64,000 bases of DNA from Legionella_A sp963772805 (GTDB taxonomy: Bacteria; Pseudomonadota; Gammaproteobacteria; Legionellales; Legionellaceae), in contig CAVYYU010000003.1 in the NCBI GenBank assembly GCA_963772805.1, positions 124,001 to 188,000 of the forward strand, in the 5' to 3' direction. Both the position numbers and the translations under genes were made by a program. The notes below the pieces were generated by a model. It saw nothing but the letters and a program-made list of their open reading frames with translations, searched no databases and was not told the DNA's origin. Below are positions 34,889 through 44,180 of the stretch, piece by piece (the stretch's first letter is position 1; every line of letters starts with the position of its first letter).

Positions 34889-36310
34889 GTGAACAGCATA
34901 GACAATTTTCTATCGCCAAGGATGGGTCGGGTAGAACAAATACATTTTGTAGGTATCGGTGGTGCAGGCATGTGCGGTATTGCTGAAGTGCTGCATAACG
35001 AAGGGTACCGAATTACAGGTTCTGACCTGAGTGAAACAGCCGTGGTTGCGCGTTTGAGATTGCTGGGAATACAAGTGCAGATCGGTCACCGCGTGGAAAA
35101 TATCAGTGGTGCTGATGTGGTGGTGCGCTCTACCGCGATCAATGATGATAATCCTGAGATTATTGCTGCACGCGATCAAATGATTCCGGTTATACCTCGT
35201 GCCATGATGCTTGCTGAGTTAATGCGTTTTCGTCATGGGATTGCTATAGCAGGTACGCATGGTAAAACAACGACGACTAGCCTGGTGACCAGTTTGCTGG
35301 CTGAAGGCGGTTACGATCCAAGTTATGTGATTGGCGGGAAATTAAACAGTTCTGGTAGTAATGCGCAACTTGGCAAGTCAGCCTATTTTGTGGCTGAAGC
35401 AGATGAAAGTGATGCCTCCTTTCTTTTTTTAAAGCCTATGATGGCCGTGGTCACCAATATTGATGCGGATCACATGAGCACCTACGGCGATGATTTTGAT
35501 AAACTGCGTAGCACGTTCATTGAGTTTTTACACCATCTGCCTTTTTATGGTTTGGCGGTAGTTTGTCTCGAAGATGAAGAAGTCAGACGTATCCTGCCAG
35601 CAATACAACGTCCAACGTTGACCTATGGTTTCCGTGAGGGCGCACATTATCGCGCAACGGACTGGTCGCAAACGGGCTTACTTGGCGAGTTCATTGTGCA
35701 TCGTCCTGCGCCGCACAAACCGTTAGCGATTCAATTCAAGCTGCCTGGCCGTCACAATGTATTGAATGCACTGGCAGCAATTGCAATTGCTACTGAACTG
35801 GGCGTTGATGATGAATCGATCGTGCGCAGTTTGCTGAAATTTCAAGGAGTGGGCCGCCGTTTTCAAATTTTGGGCGAGCTTCATTTTAGTCAAGGAAATG
35901 CCATTGTTATTGATGACTATGGCCATCATCCGCAAGAGATCCGTTCAACTATCGATGCATTTCGCAGTGTATGGCCAGACAAGCGTTTGATCCACGTGTT
36001 TCAGCCACACCGTTATAGCCGCACACAATCTCTATTTGATCAATTCGTGCAAGCGCTGAGTATGGCAGATGAATTGCTGTTGTTTGATATTTATTCTGCA
36101 GGCGAGCAGGCAATTCCTGGTGTTAGCAGTGAAGTATTGGCACGTCAAATCAGTGCCAATTTCTCGAATGTGACGTTGGTGACCGACCAGAATTTTGAAC
36201 GAACACTGGATAAATTGGTTAAAGACGGTGATGCGATTCTTATGCAGGGTGCCGGAAACATTGGACAACTGGGAGCAAATTTGGTGAAAAATTTGCGAGA
36301 GTCAGCATGA
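34889..36310 (+). CDS. murC: UDP-N-acetylmuramate--L-alanine ligase
   Basis: A 473-residue ligase adding L-Ala to UDP-MurNAc, the first step of the peptide stem. HFVGIGGAGMCGIAEVLH is the UDP-binding start, the P-loop is GTHGKTTTTSLV, and AEADESDASFLFL, NIDADHMSTYG, DDYGHHPQEI and FQPHRYSRT are family motifs. The start is GTG 34889 with AAGGGG 5 bases upstream. The end overlaps murB by 4 bases (ATGA). Confidence 0.98.
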   Translation: MNSIDNFLSPRMGRVEQIHFVGIGGAGMCGIAEVLHNEGYRITGSDLSETAVVARLRLLGIQVQIGHRVENISGADVVVRSTAINDDNPEIIAARDQMIPVIPRAMMLAELMRFRHGIAIAGTHGKTTTTSLVTSLLAEGGYDPSYVIGGKLNSSGSNAQLGKSAYFVAEADESDASFLFLKPMMAVVTNIDADHMSTYGDDFDKLRSTFIEFLHHLPFYGLAVVCLEDEEVRRILPAIQRPTLTYGFREGAHYRATDWSQTGLLGEFIVHRPAPHKPLAIQFKLPGRHNVLNALAAIAIATELGVDDESIVRSLLKFQGVGRRFQILGELHFSQGNAIVIDDYGHHPQEIRSTIDAFRSVWPDKRLIHVFQPHRYSRTQSLFDQFVQALSMADELLLFDIYSAGEQAIPGVSSEVLARQISANFSNVTLVTDQNFERTLDKLVKDGDAILMQGAGNIGQLGANLVKNLRESA

Positions 36311-37224
36311 GCGCGTCTGAGTTGGCTGCGAGCAGCACTATAGTGCAACAAGGGGAGCTATTGAGTAATGAGCCCTTGGCTGACTACACCACGTGGCGTG
36401 TTGGTGGCCCTGCTCAGCAGATGTATAAACCTGCAGGCGTTGCTGATCTTGCGGCTTTTCTCCAGCGCATGCCTGCCGATGAACCCTTGCTATGGCTGGG
36501 TTTGGGTAGCAACTCACTGATTAAGGATATCGGTTTTACCGGTACTGTGATTTTAACGCAGGGCTGTTTGAGTGAGATTAACTTGGTTGAAACGGGTCAT
36601 ATCCGGATAGAAGCGGGGGTGTCCTGTGCTAAAGTTGCGCGGTTTGCTGCGCGTAGCAATCTTACTGGCGGTGAGTTTTGGGCTGGCATTCCGGGAACTA
36701 TGGGTGGAGCTTTGCGCATGAATGCAGGGTGCTCTAATGGTGAGACCTGGCACTCGGTGGTTTCTGTAGAGACTATCACCCGCCGTGGTGAAATTCGTCA
36801 GCGACATCCGTCCGAGTTCGATATTTCATACCGCCATGTTTCAGGATTGGATAAAGATGAGTGGTTCGTTGCAGCAACTTGTCGCCTGACGCCCGGTGAA
36901 AAAGAAACGTCTTTGCGGCTGATAAAAGATTTATTGGAGCTCCGTGCTGCAACACAACCAACTGGTGAGTATAATTGCGGTTCTGTTTTTAGAAATCCCC
37001 CCGGTAATTATGCAGCAAAGCTGATTGAATCGTGCGGATTGAAAGGCAAGCGTATTGGTGGTGCAGTAGTTTCAGAAAAGCATGCCAATTTTATTATCAA
37101 CGACTGTGGCACCGCTTCTGCCAGTGATATTGAATTTTTAATTCAGTTTGTGCAGCAAACAGTCCGTGAACGAACAGCAATTGAACTGGTTCGTGAAGTA
37201 CATATCATTGGAGACGACAAATGA
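36307..37224 (+). CDS. murB: UDP-N-acetylenolpyruvoylglucosamine reductase
   Basis: A 305-residue flavoenzyme (type I) reducing UDP-GlcNAc-enolpyruvate to UDP-MurNAc with NADPH. The FAD-binding region shows TTWRVGGPAQ, WLGLGSNSLI and GIPGTMGGALRMNAG. The catalytic Ser is in YNCGSVFRNPPG and the acid is in VSEKHANFI. Start and stop overlap murC and ddl by 4 bases each, indicating tight translational coupling. Confidence 0.97.
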   Translation: MSASELAASSTIVQQGELLSNEPLADYTTWRVGGPAQQMYKPAGVADLAAFLQRMPADEPLLWLGLGSNSLIKDIGFTGTVILTQGCLSEINLVETGHIRIEAGVSCAKVARFAARSNLTGGEFWAGIPGTMGGALRMNAGCSNGETWHSVVSVETITRRGEIRQRHPSEFDISYRHVSGLDKDEWFVAATCRLTPGEKETSLRLIKDLLELRAATQPTGEYNCGSVFRNPPGNYAAKLIESCGLKGKRIGGAVVSEKHANFIINDCGTASASDIEFLIQFVQQTVRERTAIELVREVHIIGDDK

Positions 37225-38318
37225 TGTCCAGTCCGCTAAATCTGGCCTTGCTCTATGGCGGCAAGTCTGGCGAGCATGAAATTTCATTGATTTCAGCCGC
37301 TTCCGTGTTAGCAAATCTTGATGCTAGCAAGTATAAAATTACACCTATTGGTATGGATAAAGAAGGTCGTTGTTATATTAACGATTATGAGGAATTACGC
37401 TCTCATACAAAATCTTTGCCCGTTGTTACGGACAGATCACAGCCGCTGGATAGCCTGCTTAAAAATGGCCGTTTCGCAATTGATGCGGATATAGTTTTTC
37501 CCATTGTACATGGACCGCTGCATGAAGATGGCTGTTTACAAGGGGTGCTGGAATTGGCCGGGGTCGCTTACGTCGGTTGTGATGTCATGGCTTCGGCAAT
37601 TGGCATGGACAAAGATATGGCTCGTCGTTTGGCGTGTGTCAATGGTGTGAAATCGGCGCGTTATCGGCTGCTGTCTTGGCATGCACAATCGTCTGAGATA
37701 GAGCTCATTTGTCAGCAAACAGTTGCAGAGTTGGGTTGGCCATTATTTGTTAAACCATGTTCTATGGGATCAAGTGTAGGGATACATAAAGCCAGAAACA
37801 TGACTGAACTTTTAGAAGCGGTCAATGATGCGCGCCGTTATGATGATGAGATTCTTGTTGAGGAATATATTCAGGGCCGTGAAATTGAGTTGGCGGTACT
37901 AGAAAATCTGTCTATTGGTAAATCGCCAAGGGTTAGCGTCGCGGGTGAGATTCGTGTCAATCATGCAGACGGTTTTTATTCCTACACAGCAAAATATTTG
38001 GAAAGTGAGCAAACCGAGTTATTGGTTCCCGCAGCGCTTGATGAAAAATTACTGCAGCGTTTGCAGCAGGCATCAGCTGAAATTTTTACCAGTCTAAAAT
38101 GCAAAGGGATGGCGCGCGTTGATTTTTTTGTGAATGATCAAACGGGTGATATCTATTTCAACGAGATCAACACATTGCCTGGATTTACGTCGATCAGTAT
38201 GTATCCTAAATTGTGGCAAGAGAGTGGCCTGGCTTATAAGGCATTGTTGGATCAGTTGGTGGACATTGCGATCACGCATCATCGCTGTCGGCAACAGTTG
38301 GTAGCTCATTATCAGTGA
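37221..38318 (+). CDS. ddl: D-alanine--D-alanine ligase
   Basis: A 365-residue ATP-grasp enzyme joining two D-Ala residues for the peptide stem. LLYGGKSGEHEISLISA is the N-terminus, PLHEDGCLQGVLE the first substrate loop, PCSMGSSVGIHKA the nucleotide-binding loop, and FNEINTLPGFTSISMYPKL the metal-binding C-terminus. At 365 residues it is longer than the E. coli DdlB (306) and closer to DdlA. It overlaps murB by 4 bases; ftsQ follows after 59 bases. Confidence 0.97.
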   Translation: MMSSPLNLALLYGGKSGEHEISLISAASVLANLDASKYKITPIGMDKEGRCYINDYEELRSHTKSLPVVTDRSQPLDSLLKNGRFAIDADIVFPIVHGPLHEDGCLQGVLELAGVAYVGCDVMASAIGMDKDMARRLACVNGVKSARYRLLSWHAQSSEIELICQQTVAELGWPLFVKPCSMGSSVGIHKARNMTELLEAVNDARRYDDEILVEEYIQGREIELAVLENLSIGKSPRVSVAGEIRVNHADGFYSYTAKYLESEQTELLVPAALDEKLLQRLQQASAEIFTSLKCKGMARVDFFVNDQTGDIYFNEINTLPGFTSISMYPKLWQESGLAYKALLDQLVDIAITHHRCRQQLVAHYQ

Positions 38319-38377
38319 TGTTGAATAAGAAGCAGAGCGCTAGATCTCAGAAAAAAACTTCATAACCGGACAAATGA

Positions 38378-39097
38378 ATGAGCATGGATAAAGGACAATT
38401 TCGTTATACAAGTATGTTAACGGTATTGATCGTATGCGCACTGTTATTATCAATGCGACTCATTTATCTGTTTCTCGCTAATGCTGAACGATTTCCTGTC
38501 ACCACTGTTAAAATTTCGGCAAATTATCAGCATATAACACGCAAGCAGCTGGAAGAGGTCTTATCAAAATACCTAGGCGACAGTTTTTTCACTCTACCCG
38601 CGGCACAATTGTATTATGATTTGAGCGCCCTGGATTGGACGAGCCAGGTAAACATTGAACGCATTTGGCCGGATACGGTAAAAATTACATTGGTCGAGAA
38701 GATTCCCGTCGCCATATGGAACGACTCCCTGATGACAGCAGACGGACAATTGTTTAATATTAGTAAGAATCAAAATGATCCAAGCCTGCCAAGATTGAGT
38801 GGGCCCGTCAATCAGCAAAAAGACGTCTTACAAATTTATCAAAAATTGAGTAAGCTATTATCAGAATATGGTTTACATGCGATAGCATTGCAGTTACGTG
38901 AGAACCAGGCTTGGGAGCTTTCTTTGGCAAACGGTATACAGTTGCGTTTGGGAAAACGGGATTTAGAAAACCGTTTATTGCGATTTTGCAAAGCATATCC
39001 CGCAATTTTTGCTGATAAACCAGAGCAGCTGTCTAGTGTTGATTTACGTTATGCGCGCGGTATGGCGGTGCAATGGAAACAACAATTGGGAAGATAA
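38378..39097 (+). CDS. ftsQ: cell division protein FtsQ
   Basis: A 239-residue bitopic protein: short cytoplasmic tail, one membrane helix (residues about 13-33), POTRA domain (FPVTTVKISANYQHITRKQL) and FtsQ beta domain (VNIERIWPDTVKITLVEKIP, then AIALQLRENQAWELSLANG). It links early and late divisome components by binding FtsB/FtsL. ATG 38378, with an in-frame ATG two codons on. Its TAA shares one base with the ftsA ATG. Confidence 0.95.
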   Translation: MSMDKGQFRYTSMLTVLIVCALLLSMRLIYLFLANAERFPVTTVKISANYQHITRKQLEEVLSKYLGDSFFTLPAAQLYYDLSALDWTSQVNIERIWPDTVKITLVEKIPVAIWNDSLMTADGQLFNISKNQNDPSLPRLSGPVNQQKDVLQIYQKLSKLLSEYGLHAIALQLRENQAWELSLANGIQLRLGKRDLENRLLRFCKAYPAIFADKPEQLSSVDLRYARGMAVQWKQQLGR

Positions 39098-40335
39098 TGG
39101 CTAAAAAATCTGAAAGAAATATCATCACTGGCTTGGACATAGGCACATCGAAAATTGTGGCTCTTGTTGGTGAAGTGACTGCCGATGGGGGTATCGAGAT
39201 AATCGGTATAGGCCGTCATCCATCCCGCGGCTTAAAACGCGGTGTAGTTGTTGATATCGAGGCCACCGTCAATTCTATCCAGCGCGCCGTGCAAGAAGCT
39301 GAGTTAATGGCGGGCTGTGAAGTACGCACAGTCTATACTGGTATCGCCGGCAGCCACATCCGCAGCCTCAATTCGCATGGCATTGTTGCTATACGTGATC
39401 AAGAGGTTTCTCGTGCGGATATTGAGCGGGTTATTGACGCGGCCAAGGCAGTTGTAATTCCTGCTGATCAAAAAATACTGCATATTTTGCCACAAGAATT
39501 TATTATTGATAATCAGGGCAGCATTCGTGAGCCTATCGGTATGGCAGGTGTGCGCCTGGAATCACGAGTTCATATCGTTACGGGTGCGGTTAGTGCGGCA
39601 CAAAATATAGCTAAATGTGTGCGTCGTTGTGGCCTCGAAGTCAATGATATTATTCTGGAACAACTGGCTTCAAGTCATGCTGTGTTGACGGATGATGAGA
39701 AAGAGCTGGGTGTTTGTATCATCGACATTGGCGGTGGCACCACCGACATCGCTATTTTTTACGAAGGTGCGATTCAATACACGGCAGTTATTCCGATTGC
39801 AGGCGATCAGGTTACCAATGACATCGCTGTGGCTCTGCGTACGCCAACGAAAGCTGCAGAGGATATCAAGCTTAATTATGGTTGCGCGATGGCCGAGCTT
39901 GCGAATGCGAGCCAAATGATAGATGTCGATAGTGTCAATGAACGCCCGGGTCGAAAAATTTCTGCCAAAGCACTTTCTGAAGTGGTGTCTGCGCGTTATG
40001 AAGAGCTATTCCGATTAGTTCGTAATGAGTTGCGACGCAGTGGTTTTGAAGAATTAATTGCGGCAGGAATTGTACTGACAGGTGGTGCATCAAATGTGAA
40101 TGGTGCAATTGAATTGGCTGAAATGTGTTTTGAAATGCCAGTTCGCCATGGATGCGCGCATCATATTTCCGGATTGGCTGAGGCGGCGACAAACCCCTCT
40201 TTGGCCACAGGCGTTGGCTTATTGTTACATGGCTATCAACAGCAATACGAAGGTGCTTATAATGTGCCGGTACTGAATGAGGGTGCCAGCGGCGTGTGGA
40301 AGCGAATGAAAAAATGGTTTAACGGCAATTTTTAA
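39097..40335 (+). CDS. ftsA: cell division protein FtsA
   Basis: A 412-residue actin-like ATPase that anchors FtsZ to the membrane. ITGLDIGTSKIVALVGE is the phosphate-1 motif, IDIGGGTTDIAIF phosphate-2, and VLTGGASNVNGAIELAE the adenosine motif. The C-terminal amphipathic membrane-targeting helix is visible (VWKRMKKWFNGNF). The start chosen is ATG 39097 (MAKKSERN); an ATG eight codons upstream lies inside ftsQ. The 139-base gap to ftsZ may contain a promoter, but I see no clear one. Confidence 0.97.
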   Translation: MAKKSERNIITGLDIGTSKIVALVGEVTADGGIEIIGIGRHPSRGLKRGVVVDIEATVNSIQRAVQEAELMAGCEVRTVYTGIAGSHIRSLNSHGIVAIRDQEVSRADIERVIDAAKAVVIPADQKILHILPQEFIIDNQGSIREPIGMAGVRLESRVHIVTGAVSAAQNIAKCVRRCGLEVNDIILEQLASSHAVLTDDEKELGVCIIDIGGGTTDIAIFYEGAIQYTAVIPIAGDQVTNDIAVALRTPTKAAEDIKLNYGCAMAELANASQMIDVDSVNERPGRKISAKALSEVVSARYEELFRLVRNELRRSGFEELIAAGIVLTGGASNVNGAIELAEMCFEMPVRHGCAHHISGLAEAATNPSLATGVGLLLHGYQQQYEGAYNVPVLNEGASGVWKRMKKWFNGNF

Positions 40336-40474
40336 GCGTATAAAAAATACGTTAGTGTCATTAGCTCGGGAAAAAGTTGCACACATCTTAGTGTGTAATA
40401 TATTCTTGGATTACAGTATAGAAGTCAACAGAGCCTGATTAACAGTTGAGGCGCAAATCACGAGAGGTAGAGCA

Positions 40475-41653
40475 ATGTTTGAATTAATGGAGAGCCAACA
40501 GGACAATGCTGTAATTAAGGTTGTCGGTGTGGGCGGCGGTGGCGGTAATGCGGTTGAGCATATGCTGGCTGAAAACATTGATGGTGTCGAGTTTATTTGT
40601 GCCAATACTGATGCGCAAGCGCTCAAAAATTCTAATGCCAAAATACATATCCAATTAGGTGATCAGTTAACGAAAGGCTTGGGTGCTGGGGCTAATCCTA
40701 ACGTTGGCCGTGAAGCCGCTGAAGAAGACCGTGAGCGCATCAAGGAAGCATTACGAGGTGCTGATATGGTATTCATCACCGCGGGCATGGGTGGTGGCAC
40801 TGGAACGGGTGCGGCGCCTGTTTTTGCTGAAGTGGCAAAAGAGTTGGGTATTCTTACTGTGGCCGTGGTCACCAAGCCATTTTCTTTTGAAGGTAAACAG
40901 CGCGCAATTGCGGCTGATGAAGGAATCCGCAGGCTTGCGGAGCATGTTGATTCATTGATTACTATCCCTAATAACAAATTATTGAGTGTTTTAGGTAAAA
41001 ATATTAGTCTGCTTAATGCCTTTAAAGCCGCGAATAACGTGTTATTGGGTGCTGTGAAAGGGATTTCAGATTTGATAACCCGCCCAGGCCTCATTAACGT
41101 GGATTTTGCCGATGTGCGCACCGTAATGTCGGAAATGGGTATGGCCATGATGGGTACAGGTACTGCAAAAGGTGAGCAAAGGGCACGTCAAGCTGCAGAA
41201 GCTGCTATTGCGTCACCATTACTTGAAGACGTAAATTTCTCAGGCGCTCGCGGTATTCTGGTGAATATTACTGCCGGCCTTGATATGTCTATTGGTGAAT
41301 TTGAAGAAGTAGGCGATGTTGTCAAAGAATTTATTTCTGATGACGCAACGGTCGTTGTGGGCACGGTAATTGACCCAGATATGACAGAAGAAATGCGCGT
41401 AACGGTGATTGTGACCGGGCTAGGGGATCTAAGGCAGCGCCATACACAACAACAGCCCGGTGCTGGTAAAGCGCGTTTCGTTGAAACGAGACGAGGTGAT
41501 GGTTCGCTTGATTATAACCAACTTGACCGCCCTGCGGTCATCCGTAAGCAAGCAGCCGCGGCTTCAGGCGCACAAAAACAAAGCAGTGACGCTATCCCTG
41601 ATGTTGACTATCTGGATATTCCGGCATTTTTGCGGCGGCAAGAAGAGGGTTGA
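40475..41653 (+). CDS. ftsZ: cell division GTPase FtsZ
   Basis: A 392-residue tubulin homologue forming the Z-ring. The tubulin signature is GGGTGTGAAPV, with VVGVGGGGGNAVEHM at the GTP site and the T7 loop GLINVDFADVRTVMSEMG. The conserved C-terminal peptide that binds FtsA and ZipA is present (DYLDIPAFLRRQ). ATG 40475 has GAGGTAGAG upstream. It ends in a strong terminator, separating it from lpxC. Confidence 0.98.
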   Translation: MFELMESQQDNAVIKVVGVGGGGGNAVEHMLAENIDGVEFICANTDAQALKNSNAKIHIQLGDQLTKGLGAGANPNVGREAAEEDRERIKEALRGADMVFITAGMGGGTGTGAAPVFAEVAKELGILTVAVVTKPFSFEGKQRAIAADEGIRRLAEHVDSLITIPNNKLLSVLGKNISLLNAFKAANNVLLGAVKGISDLITRPGLINVDFADVRTVMSEMGMAMMGTGTAKGEQRARQAAEAAIASPLLEDVNFSGARGILVNITAGLDMSIGEFEEVGDVVKEFISDDATVVVGTVIDPDMTEEMRVTVIVTGLGDLRQRHTQQQPGAGKARFVETRRGDGSLDYNQLDRPAVIRKQAAAASGAQKQSSDAIPDVDYLDIPAFLRRQEEG

Positions 41654-41666
41654 AATTCGGAAAAAT

Positions 41667-41688
41667 AACGGCCGAAAGGCCGTTTTTT
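41667..41688 (+). terminator. rho-independent terminator after ftsZ
   Basis: AACGGCC (41667-41673), GAAA tetraloop, GGCCGTT (41678-41684), then a T-run to 41688. Confidence 0.9.
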
Positions 41689-41789
41689 CTACAATAAATG
41701 AAAAAAAATTAGACTAATTAATAAACTGCTGCTAAGATTTGGGGGTTTACGTGCGTAAATAATAGGACTGTCTGATAAGTGAGCACTGA

Positions 41790-42704
41790 ATGATAAAACA
41801 ACGAACTCCTAAGAAGGTGATTCAAGCTACTGGCGTTGGCTTGCATTCCGGTGAAAAAGTGATTCTTACTTTACGTCCCGCACCGATCAATACAGGTATC
41901 GTCTTCAGGCGTACAGACCTTTCCCCTGTTGTTGAAATTCCTGCGTCCTATGAGCACGTCAGCGACACAATGTTATGCACTTCACTGCAACATCAGGGCG
42001 TTAAAATTGCGACAGTTGAGCATCTGCTCTCCGCCTTTGCGGGTCTGGGCATTGATAACGCCTATGTCGATATCAATGCTGCAGAAATACCCATCATGGA
42101 TGGTAGTGCTGCCCCATTTGTATTTTTGATTCAATCGGCAGGTATTCGTGAACAGAGTGCGGCCAAACGGTTTATTCGTATTTTGAAACCAATTCGGATT
42201 GAAGAGAATGGAAAATACGTCCAATTCCTCCCTTATAATGGCTATAAAATCTCGTTTACTATCGATTTTGACCATCCTGTTTTTAATGATAAGCCACAGG
42301 CAGCTACGTTTGATTTTTCTACCACCTCATATGTTAAAGAGGTGTGTCGTGCCAGGACGTTTGGTTTTCTTTCCGACTATGAGAAATTACGTGAAAATGA
42401 TTTAGCTAAAGGTGGCAGCTTGGATAACGCTATCGTGGTTGATGAGTATCGTATACTAAACGAAGATGGTTTGCGTTTTAAAGATGAGTTCGTCAAGCAT
42501 AAAGTATTAGATGCCATCGGCGATCTTTACCTTTTAGGCTCGGGACTAATTGGCGCATTCGAGGGCCATCGATCCGGGCATGAATTGAACAATAAGTTGC
42601 TGCGTAAATTGATGGTTTGCCAAGATGCTTGGGAATACACCTATTTTGATGCAGAAAATTATCACCCTTCAATTCAATCTGTTTTACTCCCCGTAGAAGC
42701 CTAG
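41790..42704 (+). CDS. lpxC: UDP-3-O-acyl-N-acetylglucosamine deacetylase
   Basis: A 304-residue zinc enzyme performing the committed step of lipid A synthesis. Zinc ligands and catalytic residues are seen in TVEHLLSAFAGLGIDN, in HKVLDAIGDLYLLG and in HRSGHELNNKLLRKL. ATG 41790 (MIKQRTPKKVIQATGVGLHSG) is the usual N-terminus. It ends the division cluster; secA and mutT, which often follow lpxC, are not seen. Confidence 0.98.
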   Translation: MIKQRTPKKVIQATGVGLHSGEKVILTLRPAPINTGIVFRRTDLSPVVEIPASYEHVSDTMLCTSLQHQGVKIATVEHLLSAFAGLGIDNAYVDINAAEIPIMDGSAAPFVFLIQSAGIREQSAAKRFIRILKPIRIEENGKYVQFLPYNGYKISFTIDFDHPVFNDKPQAATFDFSTTSYVKEVCRARTFGFLSDYEKLRENDLAKGGSLDNAIVVDEYRILNEDGLRFKDEFVKHKVLDAIGDLYLLGSGLIGAFEGHRSGHELNNKLLRKLMVCQDAWEYTYFDAENYHPSIQSVLLPVEA

Positions 42705-42754
42705 TCCTAAAAATTCGAGTCGCTAGCGCATGGGAGCAGACATGGCTAGCAAAC

Positions 42755-42786
42755 CATGTTGCGTTGCTTTGTCCTAACCCAACATG
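42755..42786. repeat. degenerate GGGTTGC-family hairpin after lpxC
   Basis: CATGTTGCGTT (42755-42765) and AACCCAACATG (42776-42786), one mismatch, 10-base loop. It is placed where an lpxC terminator would be expected. Confidence 0.5.
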
Positions 42787-42871
42787 CGAGTTCATAAATA
42801 CCACTCGTCATGAATATTCTAAATGAGCTAATTAGTAGCTTACAACTTGATCTGTAAATTATCATTCTGTA

Positions 42872-42891
42872 CTTAATATTTTGTTAAGGTG
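42872..42891 (+). promoter_or_regulatory. PmrA-box-like direct repeat
   Basis: CTTAATATT (42872-42880), two bases, then GTTAAGGTG (42883-42891). The known PmrA regulatory element of Legionella and Coxiella is cTTAATatT-N2-cTTAATatT. The first half is a perfect match and the second keeps TTAA plus one T. It lies 46 bases before the start codon of the unknown gene at 42938. Confidence 0.45.
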
Positions 42892-42937
42892 CTGATGATA
42901 GGCTCACCTGGCAACATAACCAAAACCGGGAGAAATC

Positions 42938-43864
42938 ATGAGTACATTATCAAGGTTGTATGCAGGCATACAAAATTCGTTTGCAGCCGTTAAATCAACT
43001 GTCATGGATGCCGGGTCAAGAATAATAGAAGGTGCTACCAGTGTGATACAAAAAGCCAGCAATCCTGCTGGAAAGAAGATGGCAATGACATTAATGGAAG
43101 TGCTCATGGATGAATTCACGCCAAAGCCAGCTCTAACTGTTCCAGCACAGAAGGTGGAAGGAGCTGAAGAAGGTGGCGTAATGGGCACGATGAAGGGCTG
43201 GCTTAGCAAAGCAGCGGCAGTCACAAATGATTTGGCCGCGAAAGCAAAAAAACGGGTAATAAAAGAAGTAGCAATGACGGCAATTAATAAAGCAAGCAGT
43301 GAAATTCAAGGACTGCTAATTAAGAATGTGACCTCTGTCGGCGAGCAGCTCGGAAAAAGTGCTACAGAAACATTGGAGTCCATTGCCGCTGAAAGCGCTG
43401 ATGCGATAGATACAACTTTAAGCGCCATAGGCAAGAAGTTTAGAGAAGTACTCCTAGCATTTAAAGGCAAGCTCGATACTAAAGCACAAGAAAATGGTAT
43501 CTCAGAAGCTGAAAAACTAGGGCTTGCGCTTGCAAATATTTTGCATGAGAAATTATCCGATTTAGGTGACTCATGCTTTCATGCCAAAAAGATATCGCTT
43601 GATGCCTTTAAAGCAGAAAGTAAAAATGCCATTAATGATGCAAAGCCAGCAATAGAAAAAGAATTAGGGGAAGCCTTTGTTAATTTTTTGCTTAATCCCG
43701 TGATTACTTTTTTGAAAAGTTTCGTCTCTTCGTTATTTGCTAACTTGGCTAGTTTTTTCGCTGAAAGCTCGGTGTTGTCTAATGCCCCAATTAGCAAACC
43801 TGCAGCATCTGTGACAGCAGGAGTGGAAGAAAAAGTCGAAGCGGGTGTGAACTGTTCTTTATAA
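42938..43864 (+). CDS. unknown helical protein, candidate Dot/Icm effector
   Basis: A 308-residue protein I do not recognise. It is rich in Ala, Lys, Glu and Ser and looks almost wholly helical. Residues about 240-280 contain two hydrophobic stretches (FVNFLLNPVITFLKSFVSS and LFANLASFFAE) that could insert in or lie on a membrane. The last 15 residues are Glu-rich followed by short polar and hydrophobic residues (GVEEKVEAGVNCSL), similar to the E-block type C-terminal signal of type IVB substrates. A Cys sits third from the end, so it is not a CaaX box. It has a PmrA-like box upstream and its own terminator. The effector role is inference. Confidence 0.6.
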   Translation: MSTLSRLYAGIQNSFAAVKSTVMDAGSRIIEGATSVIQKASNPAGKKMAMTLMEVLMDEFTPKPALTVPAQKVEGAEEGGVMGTMKGWLSKAAAVTNDLAAKAKKRVIKEVAMTAINKASSEIQGLLIKNVTSVGEQLGKSATETLESIAAESADAIDTTLSAIGKKFREVLLAFKGKLDTKAQENGISEAEKLGLALANILHEKLSDLGDSCFHAKKISLDAFKAESKNAINDAKPAIEKELGEAFVNFLLNPVITFLKSFVSSLFANLASFFAESSVLSNAPISKPAASVTAGVEEKVEAGVNCSL

Positions 43865-43898
43865 GAAAGTGGTCGTATAACCGTTACACTGTTACTTC

Positions 43899-43936
43899 AA
43901 CGCCTGATTTTTCTAAAAAAACCAGGCGTTTTTTTT
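43899..43936 (+). terminator. terminator after the 42938 gene
   Basis: AACGCCTG (43899-43906) and CAGGCGTT (43923-43930), followed by six more T; the loop is also partly self-complementary. Confidence 0.85.
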
Positions 43937-43977
43937 AATCTGCTAATAGCGTTTCCATTTAGTTATGATAGGTTACT

Positions 43978-44067
43978 GTAGGTTGGTGCTAAGCGGTAGC
44001 GAAGCCCAACAATCGTCGCACGGGGAGTTCCCTTGTTGGGCTTCGCTACCGCTTAGCGCCAACCTAC
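43978..44067. repeat. 35-bp long-armed inverted repeat
   Basis: Left arm 43978-44012 (GTAGGTTGGTGCTAAGCGGT and on to CCCAACAA) and right arm 44033-44067 differ at a single position, which still allows a G-U pair, with a 20-base loop. It has the GTAGGTTGG...CCAACCTAC ends common to dispersed hairpin repeats in many Proteobacteria. It is intergenic, between convergent genes; 44068-44180 holds nothing recognisable. Confidence 0.88.
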
Positions 44068-44180
44068 GCTATCAATAAATAATAATCATTTAGTTGTGCC
44101 GGCTCATATGTAAAAATCAAATACAATCAAATATAAATGGCACCAGGGTCTGATCCATAACAGGCGGCCAGTTGGTTGCA

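Noticed and set aside
43820..43864. C-terminal Cys of the 42938 protein considered as a CaaX prenylation box
   Set aside because: The Cys is third from the end (CSL), not fourth, so it cannot be a CaaX motif.
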